64,000 nt of DNA from Rhizobiales bacterium YIM 77505 (GTDB lineage Bacteria; Pseudomonadota; Alphaproteobacteria; Rhizobiales; Beijerinckiaceae). The stretch covers positions 2,480,001 to 2,544,000 of the forward strand of contig JQNH01000001.1 of NCBI GenBank assembly GCA_000745135.1, in the 5' to 3' direction. Under the pieces are notes generated by a model. That model was not told where the DNA came from. It worked only from the letters and a program-made list of their open reading frames with translations, and did not search any database. Shown here piece after piece: positions 24,043 through 33,201 of the stretch (the first letter of the stretch is position 1; every line of letters starts with the position of its first letter). The translations under genes were made by a program, and so were the position numbers.

Positions 24043-24771
24043 ATGTCTCTCCAGCGTGCCGATCGTCTCCTCGTCGAGCGCGGTTATTTCGACAGCCGGG
24101 CGAAGGCGCAGGCGGCGATCGAGGCGGGGCTCGTCACCGCCGACGGCGTGCCGATCCGCAAGGCATCGGACCGGGTGCCGGTCGCAGCCGCCATCGTGGC
24201 CGAACCTCTCCACCCTTGGGTGTCTCGTGGAGGGCTCAAGCTCGCGGCGGCGCTCGACGCCTTCGGCATCGATCCGGCCGGGCTCACCTGCCTCGATGTC
24301 GGCGCGTCCACGGGCGGCTTCTCGCATGTGCTCTTGAGCCGCGGAGCGGCGAAGGTCTATGCGGTAGACGTGGGCCACGGGCAGCTTCATCCCACCATCG
24401 CCGGCGATCCTCGGATCGTCAGCCTCGAGAAGACCGACGCACGCGCCCTCACGCGGGCGCTCATCCCGTCTCCCATTGCGCTGGCCGTGGTCGATGTCAG
24501 CTTCATTTCCCTGAAGCACGTCCTGCCGCCCGCTCTCCCCCTCCTCGGCGAGGAGGCCCGTGTCGTCTGCCTCGTCAAGCCGCAGTTCGAGGCTGGACGG
24601 GCCCATGTGGGCAAGGGCGTCGTGCGAGACGAGGCGATCCATCGCGCGGTCTGCGAGGATCTTGCCGCCTTCGTCGACGCGCTCGGCTTCTCCGTCATCG
24701 GTCTGATCTCCTCTCCGGTCGTCGGGGGTGACGGCAATCGCGAGTTCCTGATCGGAGCGCGCCGTGGCTGA
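24043..24771 (+). CDS. tlyA: TlyA-family rRNA (cytidine-2'-O)-methyltransferase
   Basis: 242 residues: an S4 RNA-binding domain (about 3-60; RADRLLVERGYFDSRAKAQ) followed by an FtsJ-like SAM methyltransferase domain. The SAM motif is CLDVGASTGGF (83-93) and the catalytic-region landmarks are VDVSFISLKHVLP, VKPQFEAGR and GKGVVRDE. TlyA methylates 16S and/or 23S rRNA in the bacteria studied; in some species it is reported as a haemolysin. It overlaps the next gene by eight bases. Confidence 0.94.
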   Translation: MSLQRADRLLVERGYFDSRAKAQAAIEAGLVTADGVPIRKASDRVPVAAAIVAEPLHPWVSRGGLKLAAALDAFGIDPAGLTCLDVGASTGGFSHVLLSRGAAKVYAVDVGHGQLHPTIAGDPRIVSLEKTDARALTRALIPSPIALAVVDVSFISLKHVLPPALPLLGEEARVVCLVKPQFEAGRAHVGKGVVRDEAIHRAVCEDLAAFVDALGFSVIGLISSPVVGGDGNREFLIGARRG

Positions 24772-26005
24772 GCGCCTCCACATCCGGCGTCTCGGCGGGA
24801 GGGGCGATGGCATCGCCGAGGGCGGCGGCGCGACCATCTATGTTCCTCATGCCCTCCCCGGCGAGACGGTGGTGGTCGAGCGGCAGGGCATGCGAGCCCG
24901 GGTCTTGGCCGTCGAGACCGCCTCCCCCGACCGGATCGAGCCCTTCTGCCCTTACTTCGGTGCCTGCGGCGGCTGCCTGACCCAGCACATGAGCCAGCCC
25001 CTCTACCGGGCCTGGAAGCAGGGCATCCTCGCCGATGCGCTCGCCAAGGCAGGCATCGCGACACGGATCGAGCCCCTTGTCGACGCTCATGGCGCGGGGC
25101 GACGGCGCATCACCCTGCATGCGCGCCTCAAGGATGGCGTGCGCGTCGGCTACATGAAGCCGCGCAGCCATGAGCTTCTGGCGATCAAGACCTGCCCGGT
25201 CGCAGAACCGGCTCTGCAGCGTGCCCCCGAGATCGCGCACGCCCTGGCGCTCGTCCTTGCGAAGGCGGGCAAGCCGCTCGATGTCCAGATCACCTCGACC
25301 GAGACCGGCCTCGACATCGACATCCGGGGCCATGGCCCCCTCTCGAACAGCGAACGGCAGGGGCTGGCGGCCGCGGCCGGCGCCCATGATCTTGCCCGCA
25401 TCGCCCTTCACGGCGAGGTCGTCGCCGAGCGCCGCAGGCCTCTCGTTACGATGGGGCTCGCCGCCGTGTCGCCGCCACCGGGGGGATTCCTCCAGGCGAC
25501 CCGCGCCGGCGAGGAGGCGTTGGCTCAGATCGTGCGCGAGGCCTGCGCCGCGGCGCGCCGCGTGGCCGATCTCTTCGCCGGCTGCGGTCCCTTCTCCTTA
25601 CGCCTTGCCGAGGCGCACGACATCCACGCGGTGGACGGCGACGCCGCAGCCCTTGCCGCCCTCGACAAGGCGGCCCGCCACACGCCCCGGCTCCGCCGCG
25701 TCACGACCGAGACCCGCGACCTGTTCCGGCGTCCGCTGCTTCCCCCGGAACTTGCCCGCTTCGATGCCGTAGTGATGGATCCGCCGCGCGCCGGGGCCGA
25801 GGCCCAGGCCCGGCAGCTTGCAGCCGCGTCCACCCCGACCGTGGTGAGCGTTTCCTGCGATGCCGGGACGTTCGCGCGCGACGCAGGCATCCTGGTTGCG
25901 GGCGGCTATCGCCTCGAACGAGTCGTGCCTGTCGACCAGTTCAAGCACACGCCGCATCTCGAGATCGTCGGCGTTTTCCGGCGCAAGCACGAGCCATCGC
26001 GATAG
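24764..26005 (+). CDS. RlmD/RumA-type class I SAM-dependent RNA methyltransferase
   Basis: 413 residues: an N-terminal TRAM-like barrel (IRRLGGRGDGIAEG), a 4Fe-4S site with Cys62, Cys68, Cys71 (FCPYFGACGGC) and a later Cys in KTCPVAEP, then the methyltransferase domain (DLFAGCGPFSLRLAE) with DPPRAG and the catalytic-type Cys in VSVSCDAGTFARD. This is the architecture of the uridine-C5 methyltransferases RlmC/RlmD/TrmA. Exact target nucleotide is not decidable. GTG start overlaps the tlyA stop, so translation is coupled. In many alphaproteobacteria this gene follows tlyA. Confidence 0.92.
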   Translation: MAERLHIRRLGGRGDGIAEGGGATIYVPHALPGETVVVERQGMRARVLAVETASPDRIEPFCPYFGACGGCLTQHMSQPLYRAWKQGILADALAKAGIATRIEPLVDAHGAGRRRITLHARLKDGVRVGYMKPRSHELLAIKTCPVAEPALQRAPEIAHALALVLAKAGKPLDVQITSTETGLDIDIRGHGPLSNSERQGLAAAAGAHDLARIALHGEVVAERRRPLVTMGLAAVSPPPGGFLQATRAGEEALAQIVREACAAARRVADLFAGCGPFSLRLAEAHDIHAVDGDAAALAALDKAARHTPRLRRVTTETRDLFRRPLLPPELARFDAVVMDPPRAGAEAQARQLAAASTPTVVSVSCDAGTFARDAGILVAGGYRLERVVPVDQFKHTPHLEIVGVFRRKHEPSR

Positions 26006-26077
26006 GCGCAGCTCGACCGGTCCCGTCAACGATTTATTCTCGCTTCCATGGCAGATTTCCCTCCCGGCAGATGTTGA

Positions 26078-26641
26078 ATGCTGATGCTTGTCGCCACCGC
26101 CCCCGACCCTGAGCCCCGGCCGACCGGCGACGGCGCGGCGGCGGGCCCGTGCGCCTGCACGGGAGCGGAGGAGGTGGAGCGCCCGATCTGCTGTGGCCTG
26201 TCGAACGATTACCTGAACCATTACAGCGAAGCGCTGATGCTCATCGAGCTGTCGGCGGCCGATCCCGAAATGGCCTCCGAGCTCGCGGAATGGCGGCCTC
26301 TGGACTACCGCTCCTATTTCGGCGCCTCGCCCCTCAGGCGCGCCGAGGCGGCGCTGCGGGCCTATGACGCCCTGCCCGATGCGCGCCGCCTCGCTTTCGA
26401 GGCGCTCGTCGAGACGATGAACGGCCTCGCCACCACTGCCATCATCGCCCTTCGCCCGCCCTGCGAGCCGGACAAGGCGATGCTCGTCGCCGAGGCGACC
26501 CTGCCGGCCTTCCGTCGCCTCGTCGCCCGCGCCGCCGCGTTCCTGAACAGCGGCGGCGACGCCACGGGGCTCGAGGGCGAGGTGGTGGAGGCCCAGGGCG
26601 CCATTGACCGGCTCATGGAGCGGACCGCATCGACCGACTGA
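26078..26641 (+). CDS. Conserved hypothetical protein with Cys-rich N-terminus
   Basis: 187 residues. The first 40 are Pro/Gly-rich with four cysteines (CAC near 24-26 and CC near 38-39: PCACTGAEE, RPICCGLSNDYLNHY), followed by an all-helical, acidic domain (EALMLIELSAADPEMASELAEW, LDYRSYFGASPLRRAEAALRAYDALP in part). No membrane segment. I believe similar unannotated proteins occur in related Hyphomicrobiales, but I know of no function. The Cys pairs could bind a metal, perhaps with His residues. It is the last plus-strand gene after the rRNA methyltransferases, separated by 72 bp. Confidence 0.75.
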   Translation: MLMLVATAPDPEPRPTGDGAAAGPCACTGAEEVERPICCGLSNDYLNHYSEALMLIELSAADPEMASELAEWRPLDYRSYFGASPLRRAEAALRAYDALPDARRLAFEALVETMNGLATTAIIALRPPCEPDKAMLVAEATLPAFRRLVARAAAFLNSGGDATGLEGEVVEAQGAIDRLMERTASTD

Positions 26642-26749
26642 TCCGAGCGCTGGCTCTGCGGCACCTCGTGGCGACCCGGCGCTCCACGCGCTGGGATAGG
26701 ACCAACGGCCTTCCTTGCTCTGACCACCGAACTTGCACGGGCCTCCACT

Positions 26750-26945
26750 CCTCTCCCGGAAGCCTGGAGCGGCGTGAGCGGGCGGAAGGCTGGGATGGAG
26801 GCACGATGCCGTGCCCCGAAAGCGCTCTTCCTGTCGCGCCGGACATACGGCGCTGCTGCGCAGCATCTTCTTTGCGCTTCCGTCCCGGACTGCGTGCCTC
26901 GCCCTTGCAGCAAGGAGAGGGCGCGCCAGGCCGATCGGACCATGC
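26750..26945. repeat. Dispersed intergenic repeat, copy B (fills gap 26642-26947)
   Basis: The 306-bp gap between the Cys-rich protein and corA has no gene. Read on the minus strand from 26945 it carries the same ordered blocks as copy A: GTCCGATCGG...CGCGCCCTCTCCTTGC, CGCAGTCCGGGACGG with AGCGCAA, TGCTGCGCAGCAGCGCCGTAT, GCGCGACAG, CTTCCGC...CGCTCCAGG with TCCGGGAGAG. This copy is shorter, missing an internal segment present in copy A. Boundaries are approximate. Confidence 0.6.
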
Positions 26946-26947
26946 GC

Positions 26948-27943
26948 TTAGAGCCACTGCTTCCAGCGGAAGATGAGGTAAGGGGCGATCGCCGAGACGA
27001 GCATCAGGAGGAGCGCCCAGGGATAGCCGTAGAGCCATTTGAGCTCCGGCATGTGCTCGAAGTTCATGCCGTAGACGGACGCCACCAGGGTCGGCGGCAT
27101 GAAGACGACCGCCATCACCGAGAACAGCTTGATGATGTCGTTCTGCTCGATCGAGACGAGTCCGAGGGTCGCGTCGAGGAGGAACTGAACCTTGTCGTTG
27201 AGAAAATTGGCGTGCTCCTCGATGGACTGCACGTCGCGGAGGGCGGTGCGCCACTCGGCCTTGAAGCCGGGCGCGCGCGACGGGCGCGCCATGCTGGCGG
27301 ACAGGAAGAGCAGCATGCGCTCGACGGACACCATGCTCTCGCGAACGTTGGAGATCATCTCCCCTTTCCGGCCAAGCGAGCGGAGGGCTGCCCGGTAGCC
27401 GGCCGCGCGGCGCTTCCGCCCCCGCGATTCGCGCTCGAAGATCGTGCGCGACAGCCGATCGATGTCGTCGCCGAGCTTGGCCAGGACCTCCGCCGCCCGA
27501 TCGATGATGGTCTCGATCAGGCCGTCGAGGACGGCTTCGGGCTGAGGCGGGCAACCGCCCGGCTTCGCGGCCCGCATGGCGAACAGGGAGAAGGAGCGCG
27601 GCTCGTCATAGCGCACCGTGACAAGCGCCCGCTCGGTCAGGATGAACGACACGTCGGCGAGGGTCGGCACCTCGGTCTCCGACCGGCACAGGACGCGCAC
27701 GGTCATGTAGCGCACGTCGTTCTCCCGATAGAGGATCTCGGACGGCTCGATGTCCGCCATCTCCTCGCGGGTCGGAATGGCGATGCCGAGATGGTCCTCG
27801 ACGATCCGGTCCTCCGCGAGGGTCGGCTCGACCAGATCGATCCACAGGGCGTTCGGCGGAATCGGCTCTCCGGGCGCCAGCACGCGTCGGTCGAGGGCGT
27901 TCGGAACGGCCGATGGCGGCGCCGGCGTATGGATCAAGATCAT
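26948..27943 (-). CDS. corA: CorA-type magnesium transporter
   Basis: 331-residue inner-membrane divalent-cation channel. The long cytoplasmic N-terminal domain (WIDLVEPTLAED, VRYDEPRSFSLF) leads into the stalk helix (SVERMLLFLSASMARP). Two C-terminal membrane helices follow: FSVAMVVFMPPTLVASVYGMNF-like segment with the selectivity motif GMN at residues 292-294 (YGMNFEHMPEL), then WALLLMLVSAIAPYLIF. The basic end (RWKQWL) is typical. Monocistronic on the minus strand; no Mg-responsive leader was recognised. Confidence 0.94.
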   Translation of the reverse strand: MILIHTPAPPSAVPNALDRRVLAPGEPIPPNALWIDLVEPTLAEDRIVEDHLGIAIPTREEMADIEPSEILYRENDVRYMTVRVLCRSETEVPTLADVSFILTERALVTVRYDEPRSFSLFAMRAAKPGGCPPQPEAVLDGLIETIIDRAAEVLAKLGDDIDRLSRTIFERESRGRKRRAAGYRAALRSLGRKGEMISNVRESMVSVERMLLFLSASMARPSRAPGFKAEWRTALRDVQSIEEHANFLNDKVQFLLDATLGLVSIEQNDIIKLFSVMAVVFMPPTLVASVYGMNFEHMPELKWLYGYPWALLLMLVSAIAPYLIFRWKQWL

Positions 27944-28001
27944 GCGTCGAAGTCCAGGGACAGGAACCGGGACGAGGCGGACGTCGCAGCCTCAAGGACG
28001 C

Positions 28002-28841
28002 TCACGGGAAAAACCGCCCCGGCTGCGAGCCGTCCTCGTCGGCGAAGCCATAATGGCGTGCCAGATCGGCGACAAACAGCGTCTGACCGGTCCAGCGCAT
28101 CACCTGCGCGTCCGCGGCAAGGGCGGCAACCGCTCGCCCGGCATAAAGGGGGCTCTCGGTCGCCTTCGGCGCGAGGCCGGCCTCCATGACCCGCTCCGTC
28201 CGCACATGGCCGGGCGAGAGGGCGAGCGCAGCCACGCCATGGCTCTGAAGCTCATTCGCGCAGGCGAAGGCCAATCGGTTCACACAGGCCTTGGCGAGAT
28301 CATAGTGGAGGTCGCCGAGATAATCCTCGCCCGCGCTGAACGAGATGAAGGCGATGAGGCCGCTCCGCATGGCGACCATCGGGGGCGCGACCGCTCGGGC
28401 GAGAAGCAGCGCCGCATAGGGCCCTCCCTCCATGAAGCGCCCGAACTGGCCCGCGGGCCGCCGCCAGAAGGGCGTGCCCCAGCGGGACCCATCCGCATAG
28501 CGTTCGCCGTCATAGCCCTCGTTCCCTGACCATACGGCGCAGACGGCGACGTCAAGGCGGCCGAAGCGCCGCAGGATCCAATGCACCAGCGCATCGACCT
28601 CGCGCTCACGGGTGTGATCGCACCGGTAGGGATAGCCGCGTCCCCCCGCCGCCTCCACCTCACGCGCTGCGTCCTCGATGGTCTCCGGCCGCCCTTCGGT
28701 GCGCGGCCCCGCCTCGCTCGACCGGGCGCTCACGACGACGGTCGCGCCAGCCTCCCCGAGGGCACGCGCGATGCCGCGGCCGACGCCCCGCGAGGCGCCG
28801 GCGATGAGGCAGACCTTGCCGGCAAGGCGTGGCGTGTTCAC
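28002..28841 (-). CDS. Short-chain dehydrogenase/reductase (SDR)
   Basis: 279 residues. Classical SDR landmarks: cofactor loop GASRGVGRG (15-23) with an Arg-rich position after beta2 (SARSS) favouring NADP(H), a catalytic Ser in AFISFSAG (about 167-169), and Tyr180-x3-Lys184 (LHYDLAKACVNRL). The usual NNAG motif is replaced by CAVWSG, as in the DHRS1-like branch. Its start overlaps the enoyl-CoA hydratase stop by four bases (ATGA). It is the last gene of a three-gene acyl-CoA operon, so an oxidoreductase step on a CoA-linked or fatty substrate is plausible. Substrate unknown. Confidence 0.88.
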   Translation of the reverse strand: MNTPRLAGKVCLIAGASRGVGRGIARALGEAGATVVVSARSSEAGPRTEGRPETIEDAAREVEAAGGRGYPYRCDHTREREVDALVHWILRRFGRLDVAVCAVWSGNEGYDGERYADGSRWGTPFWRRPAGQFGRFMEGGPYAALLLARAVAPPMVAMRSGLIAFISFSAGEDYLGDLHYDLAKACVNRLAFACANELQSHGVAALALSPGHVRTERVMEAGLAPKATESPLYAGRAVAALAADAQVMRWTGQTLFVADLARHYGFADEDGSQPGRFFP

Positions 28842-29590
28842 CGGCCTTGCGCCTTGCCAAGGAAGGCCCGGAAGGCGGCCTGAGCCGTCGGGGAGGCAAG
28901 GGCTGCGCGGAAGGCTTGCGCCTCCGCCTCGATGGCGGCGAGCAATGTCGCCCGATCTGCCCGCATGAGCCGCCGCGCAGCCCTGACCGCCTCGCGCGGT
29001 TTCGCCGCGAGCTTCCGCGCCGCTGCCAGCGCTTGGGGCACGAGATCATCCGTCGGCACGACGGCGTTGACGAGACCGAGCCGACATGCCTCGGCGGCGT
29101 CGAAGGGCTCTGCCAAGAGCAGGAGTTCTGCCGCCTTCGTCATCCCGATCCGCTGCGGCAGCAGCAGGCTCGACCCGGCTTCGGGCACGAGGCCGAGATC
29201 CACAAAGGGCATGCGGAACGTGGCGGACGGGGCTGCATAAGCCAGATCGCAATGGAGGATCAGCGTCGCGCCGATGCCGACGGCGACACCCTCCACCGCC
29301 GCCACAAGCGGCGTGTCGAGCATGGCGAGGGCCTTCACGAAGCGGAGCGCTTCGGCGGCGCCGGCCTCGGAGCCGCACGCGAGGAAATCGCCAAGATCGT
29401 TGCCCGCCGTGAAGCTGCCGCCCGAGCCCGTCAGCAGGATGGCGCCGATCGTCTCGTTGCCCTCGGCTTCGGCGAAGGCTTCGATCAAGCGCTCATACAT
29501 CGCCCGGGTCAGCGCGTTCTTCTTCTCGGGACGCGCCAGACGAAGGAGGAGCACGCCGTCCTCGCGGCTGATCGCGACATGGTCCGCCAT
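28838..29590 (-). CDS. Enoyl-CoA hydratase/isomerase family protein
   Basis: 250-residue crotonase-fold protein: RPEKKNALTRAMYERL, oxyanion-hole segments FTAGNDLGDF and VEGVAVGIGATLILHCD, and LGLVPEAGSSLLLP with the Glu of the second catalytic position. The first catalytic Glu of mitochondrial-type hydratases is not obvious, so isomerase or other crotonase chemistry is possible. It is placed 10 bp after an acyl-CoA dehydrogenase and overlaps an SDR, which suggests a beta-oxidation-like module on the minus strand. Confidence 0.9.
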   Translation of the reverse strand: MADHVAISREDGVLLLRLARPEKKNALTRAMYERLIEAFAEAEGNETIGAILLTGSGGSFTAGNDLGDFLACGSEAGAAEALRFVKALAMLDTPLVAAVEGVAVGIGATLILHCDLAYAAPSATFRMPFVDLGLVPEAGSSLLLPQRIGMTKAAELLLLAEPFDAAEACRLGLVNAVVPTDDLVPQALAAARKLAAKPREAVRAARRLMRADRATLLAAIEAEAQAFRAALASPTAQAAFRAFLGKAQGR

Positions 29591-29600
29591 GGTCGTCGGC

Positions 29601-31382
29601 TCAGCTCGCCAGCGCGAGGGTCGCGTCGTCGAGGAAGCCTGCCCCGCCGATCACCGCGTCTTCGAGTCCTTGGGCGCCGCTCGCGATGTTCTCGGCAAAG
29701 AAGCGGCACAGCGCGATGCGACCGGCGTGAGCAGGATCGCCCTCGCCGGCCTTGGCGGCCCCGTTCGCGGCGAGCGCGGCCTCCGCCAGGGCCGTCCCGC
29801 CCTGCGCCAACGCGAAGAGGCGCAAGTAAGGGGTTGCGCCCGCGAGCGCCGTCTCGGGCCGGTTTCCGAAAACGGCGGCGAGCATGAAGCTCGTGGCGCG
29901 GTCGAGGCTCTCGACCGCGTCGCGCAGGCGCGCGCCGGTAGCGCCGAAGGCCGGGGTCGCGTCCTTCACGATCCGCTGCAGGGTGGCGCGCATGGAGGCG
30001 ATCTGGCTGCGCACGGTCTCGCCGCCCGAAAGCGGCAGCTTGCGCATGACGAGATCGATGGCCTGGATGCCGTTGGTGCCCTCATAGATCGGGTTGATGC
30101 GGGCATCGCGCAGGTGCTGCGCCGCGCCTGTCTCCTCGATGAAGCCCATGCCGCCATGGACCTGCACGCCGAGGGAGGCGACCTCGACGCCGATGTCGCT
30201 CGAGAACGCCTTGGCGACCGGCGTCAGGAGCGATGCGCGCTCATGCGCCCGCCTTCCCGCTTCGGCATCGGCGGCGCGGTGGGCACGGTCGATCGCCTCG
30301 GCGGTAAGATAGCAGATCGACCGCGCGGCGCCGGTGAGCGCCTTCATCGTCATGAGCATGCGCTGCACGTCCGGATGCGCGATGATCGGGCTCATCCCGT
30401 CGCCGCCCGCTCCCGGGGCGCGCCCCTGACGCCGCTCCTTCGCATACGCAAGCGCCTGCTGATAGGCGCGCTCGGCGATGGCGACGCCCTGCAGCCCGAC
30501 CTGCAGGCGGGCGTTGTTCATCATGGTGAACATGCAGGCAAGGCCGCGGTTCTCCTCGCCGATGAGCCAGCCGACCGCGCCGCCCTTGTCGCCATAGACC
30601 ATCGTGCAGGTGGGCGAGCCGTGGATGCCGAGCTTGTGCTCGATCGAGTGGCAGCGCAGATCGTTGAGCGATCCGTCCGGCAGCACCTTCGGTACGAGGA
30701 AGAGCGAGATGCCGCGCGTGCCGGGGGGCGCATCAGGCAGGCGCGCGAGGACGAGGTGAACGATGTTGTCGACGAGGTCGTGCTCGCCGTAGGTGATGAA
30801 GATCTTCTGTCCGATGATCCGGTAGGTGCCGTCGCCCGCTGGCTCCGCGCGGCTGCGCAGGGCGTTGAGGTCCGAGCCCGCCTGCGGCTCAGTCAGGTTC
30901 ATGGTCGCCATCCACTCGCCGGAGACGAGCTTGGCGAGGTAGCGCGCCTTGAGCTCGTCCGAGCCGTGCCGCGCCAGGGCCTCGATGCCGCCCATGGTGA
31001 GCAGCGGCCCGAGGCCGAAGGACATGCAGGCCGCGTTCCACATCTCGACGCAGGCCGCGTTGAGGAGAGTCGGCAGCCCCTGCCCGCCGAACTCGACCGG
31101 GCCCGGAAGCGCGTTCCAGCCGGCCTCCGTCCATGCGGCGTAGGCTTCCTTGAAGCCTCGCGGCATGGTCACGCGCCCGTCGCGGAACACCGCGCCTTCG
31201 AGGTCGCCGACCCGGTTCAAGGGGGCGATCCGCTCGCTCGCGAACTTCGCTGCCTCGCCGAGGATGGTTTCGACAAGGTCGAGCGAGAGGTCGCCGTAGA
31301 GCCCTTGCGAGAGGGCCCGGTCGAGACCGGCGACGTGACGCATGGTGAAGATCATGTCGTCGACGGGCGCCCGATAGGTCAT
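29601..31382 (-). CDS. Acyl-CoA dehydrogenase (large form with C-terminal extension)
   Basis: 593 residues from MTYRAPVDDMIFTMRHVAGL, a start typical of the roughly 590-residue acyl-CoA dehydrogenase subgroup; GGGAGA lies upstream. FAD-dependent alpha,beta-dehydrogenation of acyl-CoA thioesters. Landmarks: NLTEPQAGSDL, RIIGQKIFITYGEHD, IEHKLGIHGSPTCTM, VQVHGGMGFIEETG and the catalytic-loop region YEGTNGIQAIDLVMRKL. The C-terminal about 120 residues form the extra domain of this subgroup. First gene of an operon with the hydratase and SDR genes. Confidence 0.93.
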   Translation of the reverse strand: MTYRAPVDDMIFTMRHVAGLDRALSQGLYGDLSLDLVETILGEAAKFASERIAPLNRVGDLEGAVFRDGRVTMPRGFKEAYAAWTEAGWNALPGPVEFGGQGLPTLLNAACVEMWNAACMSFGLGPLLTMGGIEALARHGSDELKARYLAKLVSGEWMATMNLTEPQAGSDLNALRSRAEPAGDGTYRIIGQKIFITYGEHDLVDNIVHLVLARLPDAPPGTRGISLFLVPKVLPDGSLNDLRCHSIEHKLGIHGSPTCTMVYGDKGGAVGWLIGEENRGLACMFTMMNNARLQVGLQGVAIAERAYQQALAYAKERRQGRAPGAGGDGMSPIIAHPDVQRMLMTMKALTGAARSICYLTAEAIDRAHRAADAEAGRRAHERASLLTPVAKAFSSDIGVEVASLGVQVHGGMGFIEETGAAQHLRDARINPIYEGTNGIQAIDLVMRKLPLSGGETVRSQIASMRATLQRIVKDATPAFGATGARLRDAVESLDRATSFMLAAVFGNRPETALAGATPYLRLFALAQGGTALAEAALAANGAAKAGEGDPAHAGRIALCRFFAENIASGAQGLEDAVIGGAGFLDDATLALAS

Positions 31383-31515
31383 GGGAATCTCCCTAAAGTC
31401 GCCAAGAGGGCGCGGCGGCGTTGACGGGCAAAGCCAGCGCGGTGTTGATGCGCGCCGCTCCATGCGGCAGGACGTCTATGAGCGCAAGTGTTTAGACGTG
31501 AACCACCGAGGGTCA

Positions 31516-32499
31516 ATGGCAACGCGGGGGACGACCAAGCGCCTCGAGCCGACTGAAGCGGGCCTCGACGAAGCCGCGGCTCTGTTGCGGCGGGGCGGCC
31601 TCGTCGCCTTCCCGACCGAGACCGTCTATGGGCTCGGCGCGGACGCCACGAACGCGGCCGCCGTCGCCGGGATCTATGCCGCGAAGGAGCGCCCGCGGTT
31701 CAACCCGCTGATCGCCCATGTGCATGGTCTTGCCGCCGCCCGCCGCGAAGGCTCTTTCAATGAAGTGGCGGACCTGCTCGCCGAGCGCTTCTGGCCTGGG
31801 CCGTTGACGCTGGTGGTGCCGGCCCAGGGCGATGGCACCGTGTCGGACCTCGCCCGGGCGGGGCTCCCCAGCGTCGCGTTGCGCGTGCCCGCCCATCCGG
31901 TGGCGCGCGCCCTTCTCGAACGGGTCGGACGGCCCGTGGCGGCGCCCTCCGCCAACCGGTCGGGCCGCGTCAGCCCGACGACGGCCTCCCACGTCCTCTC
32001 CGACCTCGACGGACGCATCGATGCCGTGCTCGACGGCGGGGCGACCGAGGTCGGCATCGAATCGACGATCATCGCCTGCCTGGGACCTGTGCCGCGCCTC
32101 TTGCGGCCGGGCGGCGTCCCTCGCGAGACGATCGAGGCGGCGATCGGTCGAGCCGTCGAAGACGGGAGCGGCGCCGGCGAAGCGCCCCTCGCCCCTGGCA
32201 TGCTCGCCTCCCACTACGCCCCTCGGGCTCGCGTGAGGCTCGATGCGCAGGCGATCGAACCGGACGAGGCGGCGCTGCTCTTCGGGCCGTCCCTACCGGA
32301 CGGTTTGACCCGGGCCCGGGCCGTCGAGAACCTGAGCGAGCGCGCCGACCTCGCGGAGGCGGCGGCACGCCTCTTTTCGGCCCTGCGCAGCCTCGATGCT
32401 TCGGGCGCCGAGGTGATCGCCGTGGCCCCTATCCCGGACACGGGCCTCGGGGAGGCCATCAACGACCGCCTGCGTCGCGCGGCCGCGGACCGCGGGTAA
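31516..32499 (+). CDS. tsaC: L-threonylcarbamoyladenylate synthase (Sua5 type)
   Basis: 327 residues; makes threonylcarbamoyl-AMP for the universal tRNA modification t6A. The YrdC domain shows VAFPTETVYGLGADA (about 30-44), AAKERPRFNPLIAHV, WPGPLTLVVPA and APSANRSGRVSPT. The extra C-terminal Sua5 domain (about 210-327) begins after LAPGMLASHYAPRARV, so this is the long Sua5 form rather than short TsaC. Start at 31516 has GAGGG upstream; the 45 upstream codons in the frame do not align with the family. Confidence 0.95.
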   Translation: MATRGTTKRLEPTEAGLDEAAALLRRGGLVAFPTETVYGLGADATNAAAVAGIYAAKERPRFNPLIAHVHGLAAARREGSFNEVADLLAERFWPGPLTLVVPAQGDGTVSDLARAGLPSVALRVPAHPVARALLERVGRPVAAPSANRSGRVSPTTASHVLSDLDGRIDAVLDGGATEVGIESTIIACLGPVPRLLRPGGVPRETIEAAIGRAVEDGSGAGEAPLAPGMLASHYAPRARVRLDAQAIEPDEAALLFGPSLPDGLTRARAVENLSERADLAEAAARLFSALRSLDASGAEVIAVAPIPDTGLGEAINDRLRRAAADRG

Positions 32500-32504
32500 G
32501 AGAC

Positions 32505-33104
32505 TCAGCCCTTCAGCTTCGCGGCGATCTCGGCCACATGCTTGCCTTGGAAGCGGGCGCCCTCCAGCTCGATCGGGGAGGGCCGGCGGCTGCCGTCGCT
32601 GCCGGCGATGGTGGAGGCGCCGTAGGGCGTTCCGCCCATGACCTCGGCCACACCCGACTGGCCGGCAAAGGAATAGGGCAGCCCGACGATCACCATGCCG
32701 AGATGCAGGAGCACCGGATGGAAGGTGAGGATGGTCGACTCCTGTCCGCCGTGCTGCGTGTTCGACGAGGAGAACACGGAGGCGACCTTGCCGACGAGCG
32801 CCCCCTTCGCCCACAGCCCTCCCGCCTGATCAAGGAAGTTCTTCATCTGGGAGGCCATGTTGCCGAAGCGCGTCGGCGTGCCGAAGATGATCGCGTCATA
32901 GTCGGGCAGCTCCGCCACCGTGGCGATCGGCGCCGGCTGGTCGAGCTTGTAGCCGCTTTTTTCCGCGATCTCGCGCGCGACGAGCTCGGGCACGCGCTTG
33001 ACCGCCGCGTCCGCCCCACCCTCGCGGGCGCCCTCCGCCACGGCATAGGCCATGGTCTCGATATGGCCGTAGGACGAGTAGTACAGCACCAACACCTTGG
33101 TCAT
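32505..33104 (-). CDS. wrbA: NAD(P)H:quinone oxidoreductase WrbA
   Basis: 199-residue flavodoxin-like FMN protein: phosphate-binding start [19 protein letters not shown]-contact loop [19 protein letters not shown] and [13 protein letters not shown], then [19 protein letters not shown]. Reduces quinones by two electrons, protecting against semiquinone and oxidative stress. Convergent with tsaC (5 bp apart) and divergent from a LysR-family gene, which is its probable regulator. Confidence 0.95.
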   Translation of the reverse strand: MTKVLVLYYSSYGHIETMAYAVAEGAREGGADAAVKRVPELVAREIAEKSGYKLDQPAPIATVAELPDYDAIIFGTPTRFGNMASQMKNFLDQAGGLWAKGALVGKVASVFSSSNTQHGGQESTILTFHPVLLHLGMVIVGLPYSFAGQSGVAEVMGGTPYGASTIAGSDGSRRPSPIELEGARFQGKHVAEIAAKLKG

Positions 33105-33201
33105 TCCGAACTCCCCTAGGGATTTTGCAGCCTTACAAATCTGGCTTCACATCAGCTGGTTCCAGGCCTAGGTTCGCAGCGCCTTCTTTGCATTGGCGCA
33201 A

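Noticed and set aside
29274-31424. 716-codon plus-strand open frame
   Set aside because: Antisense to acyl-CoA dehydrogenase and enoyl-CoA hydratase, which have full family motifs; shadow frame.
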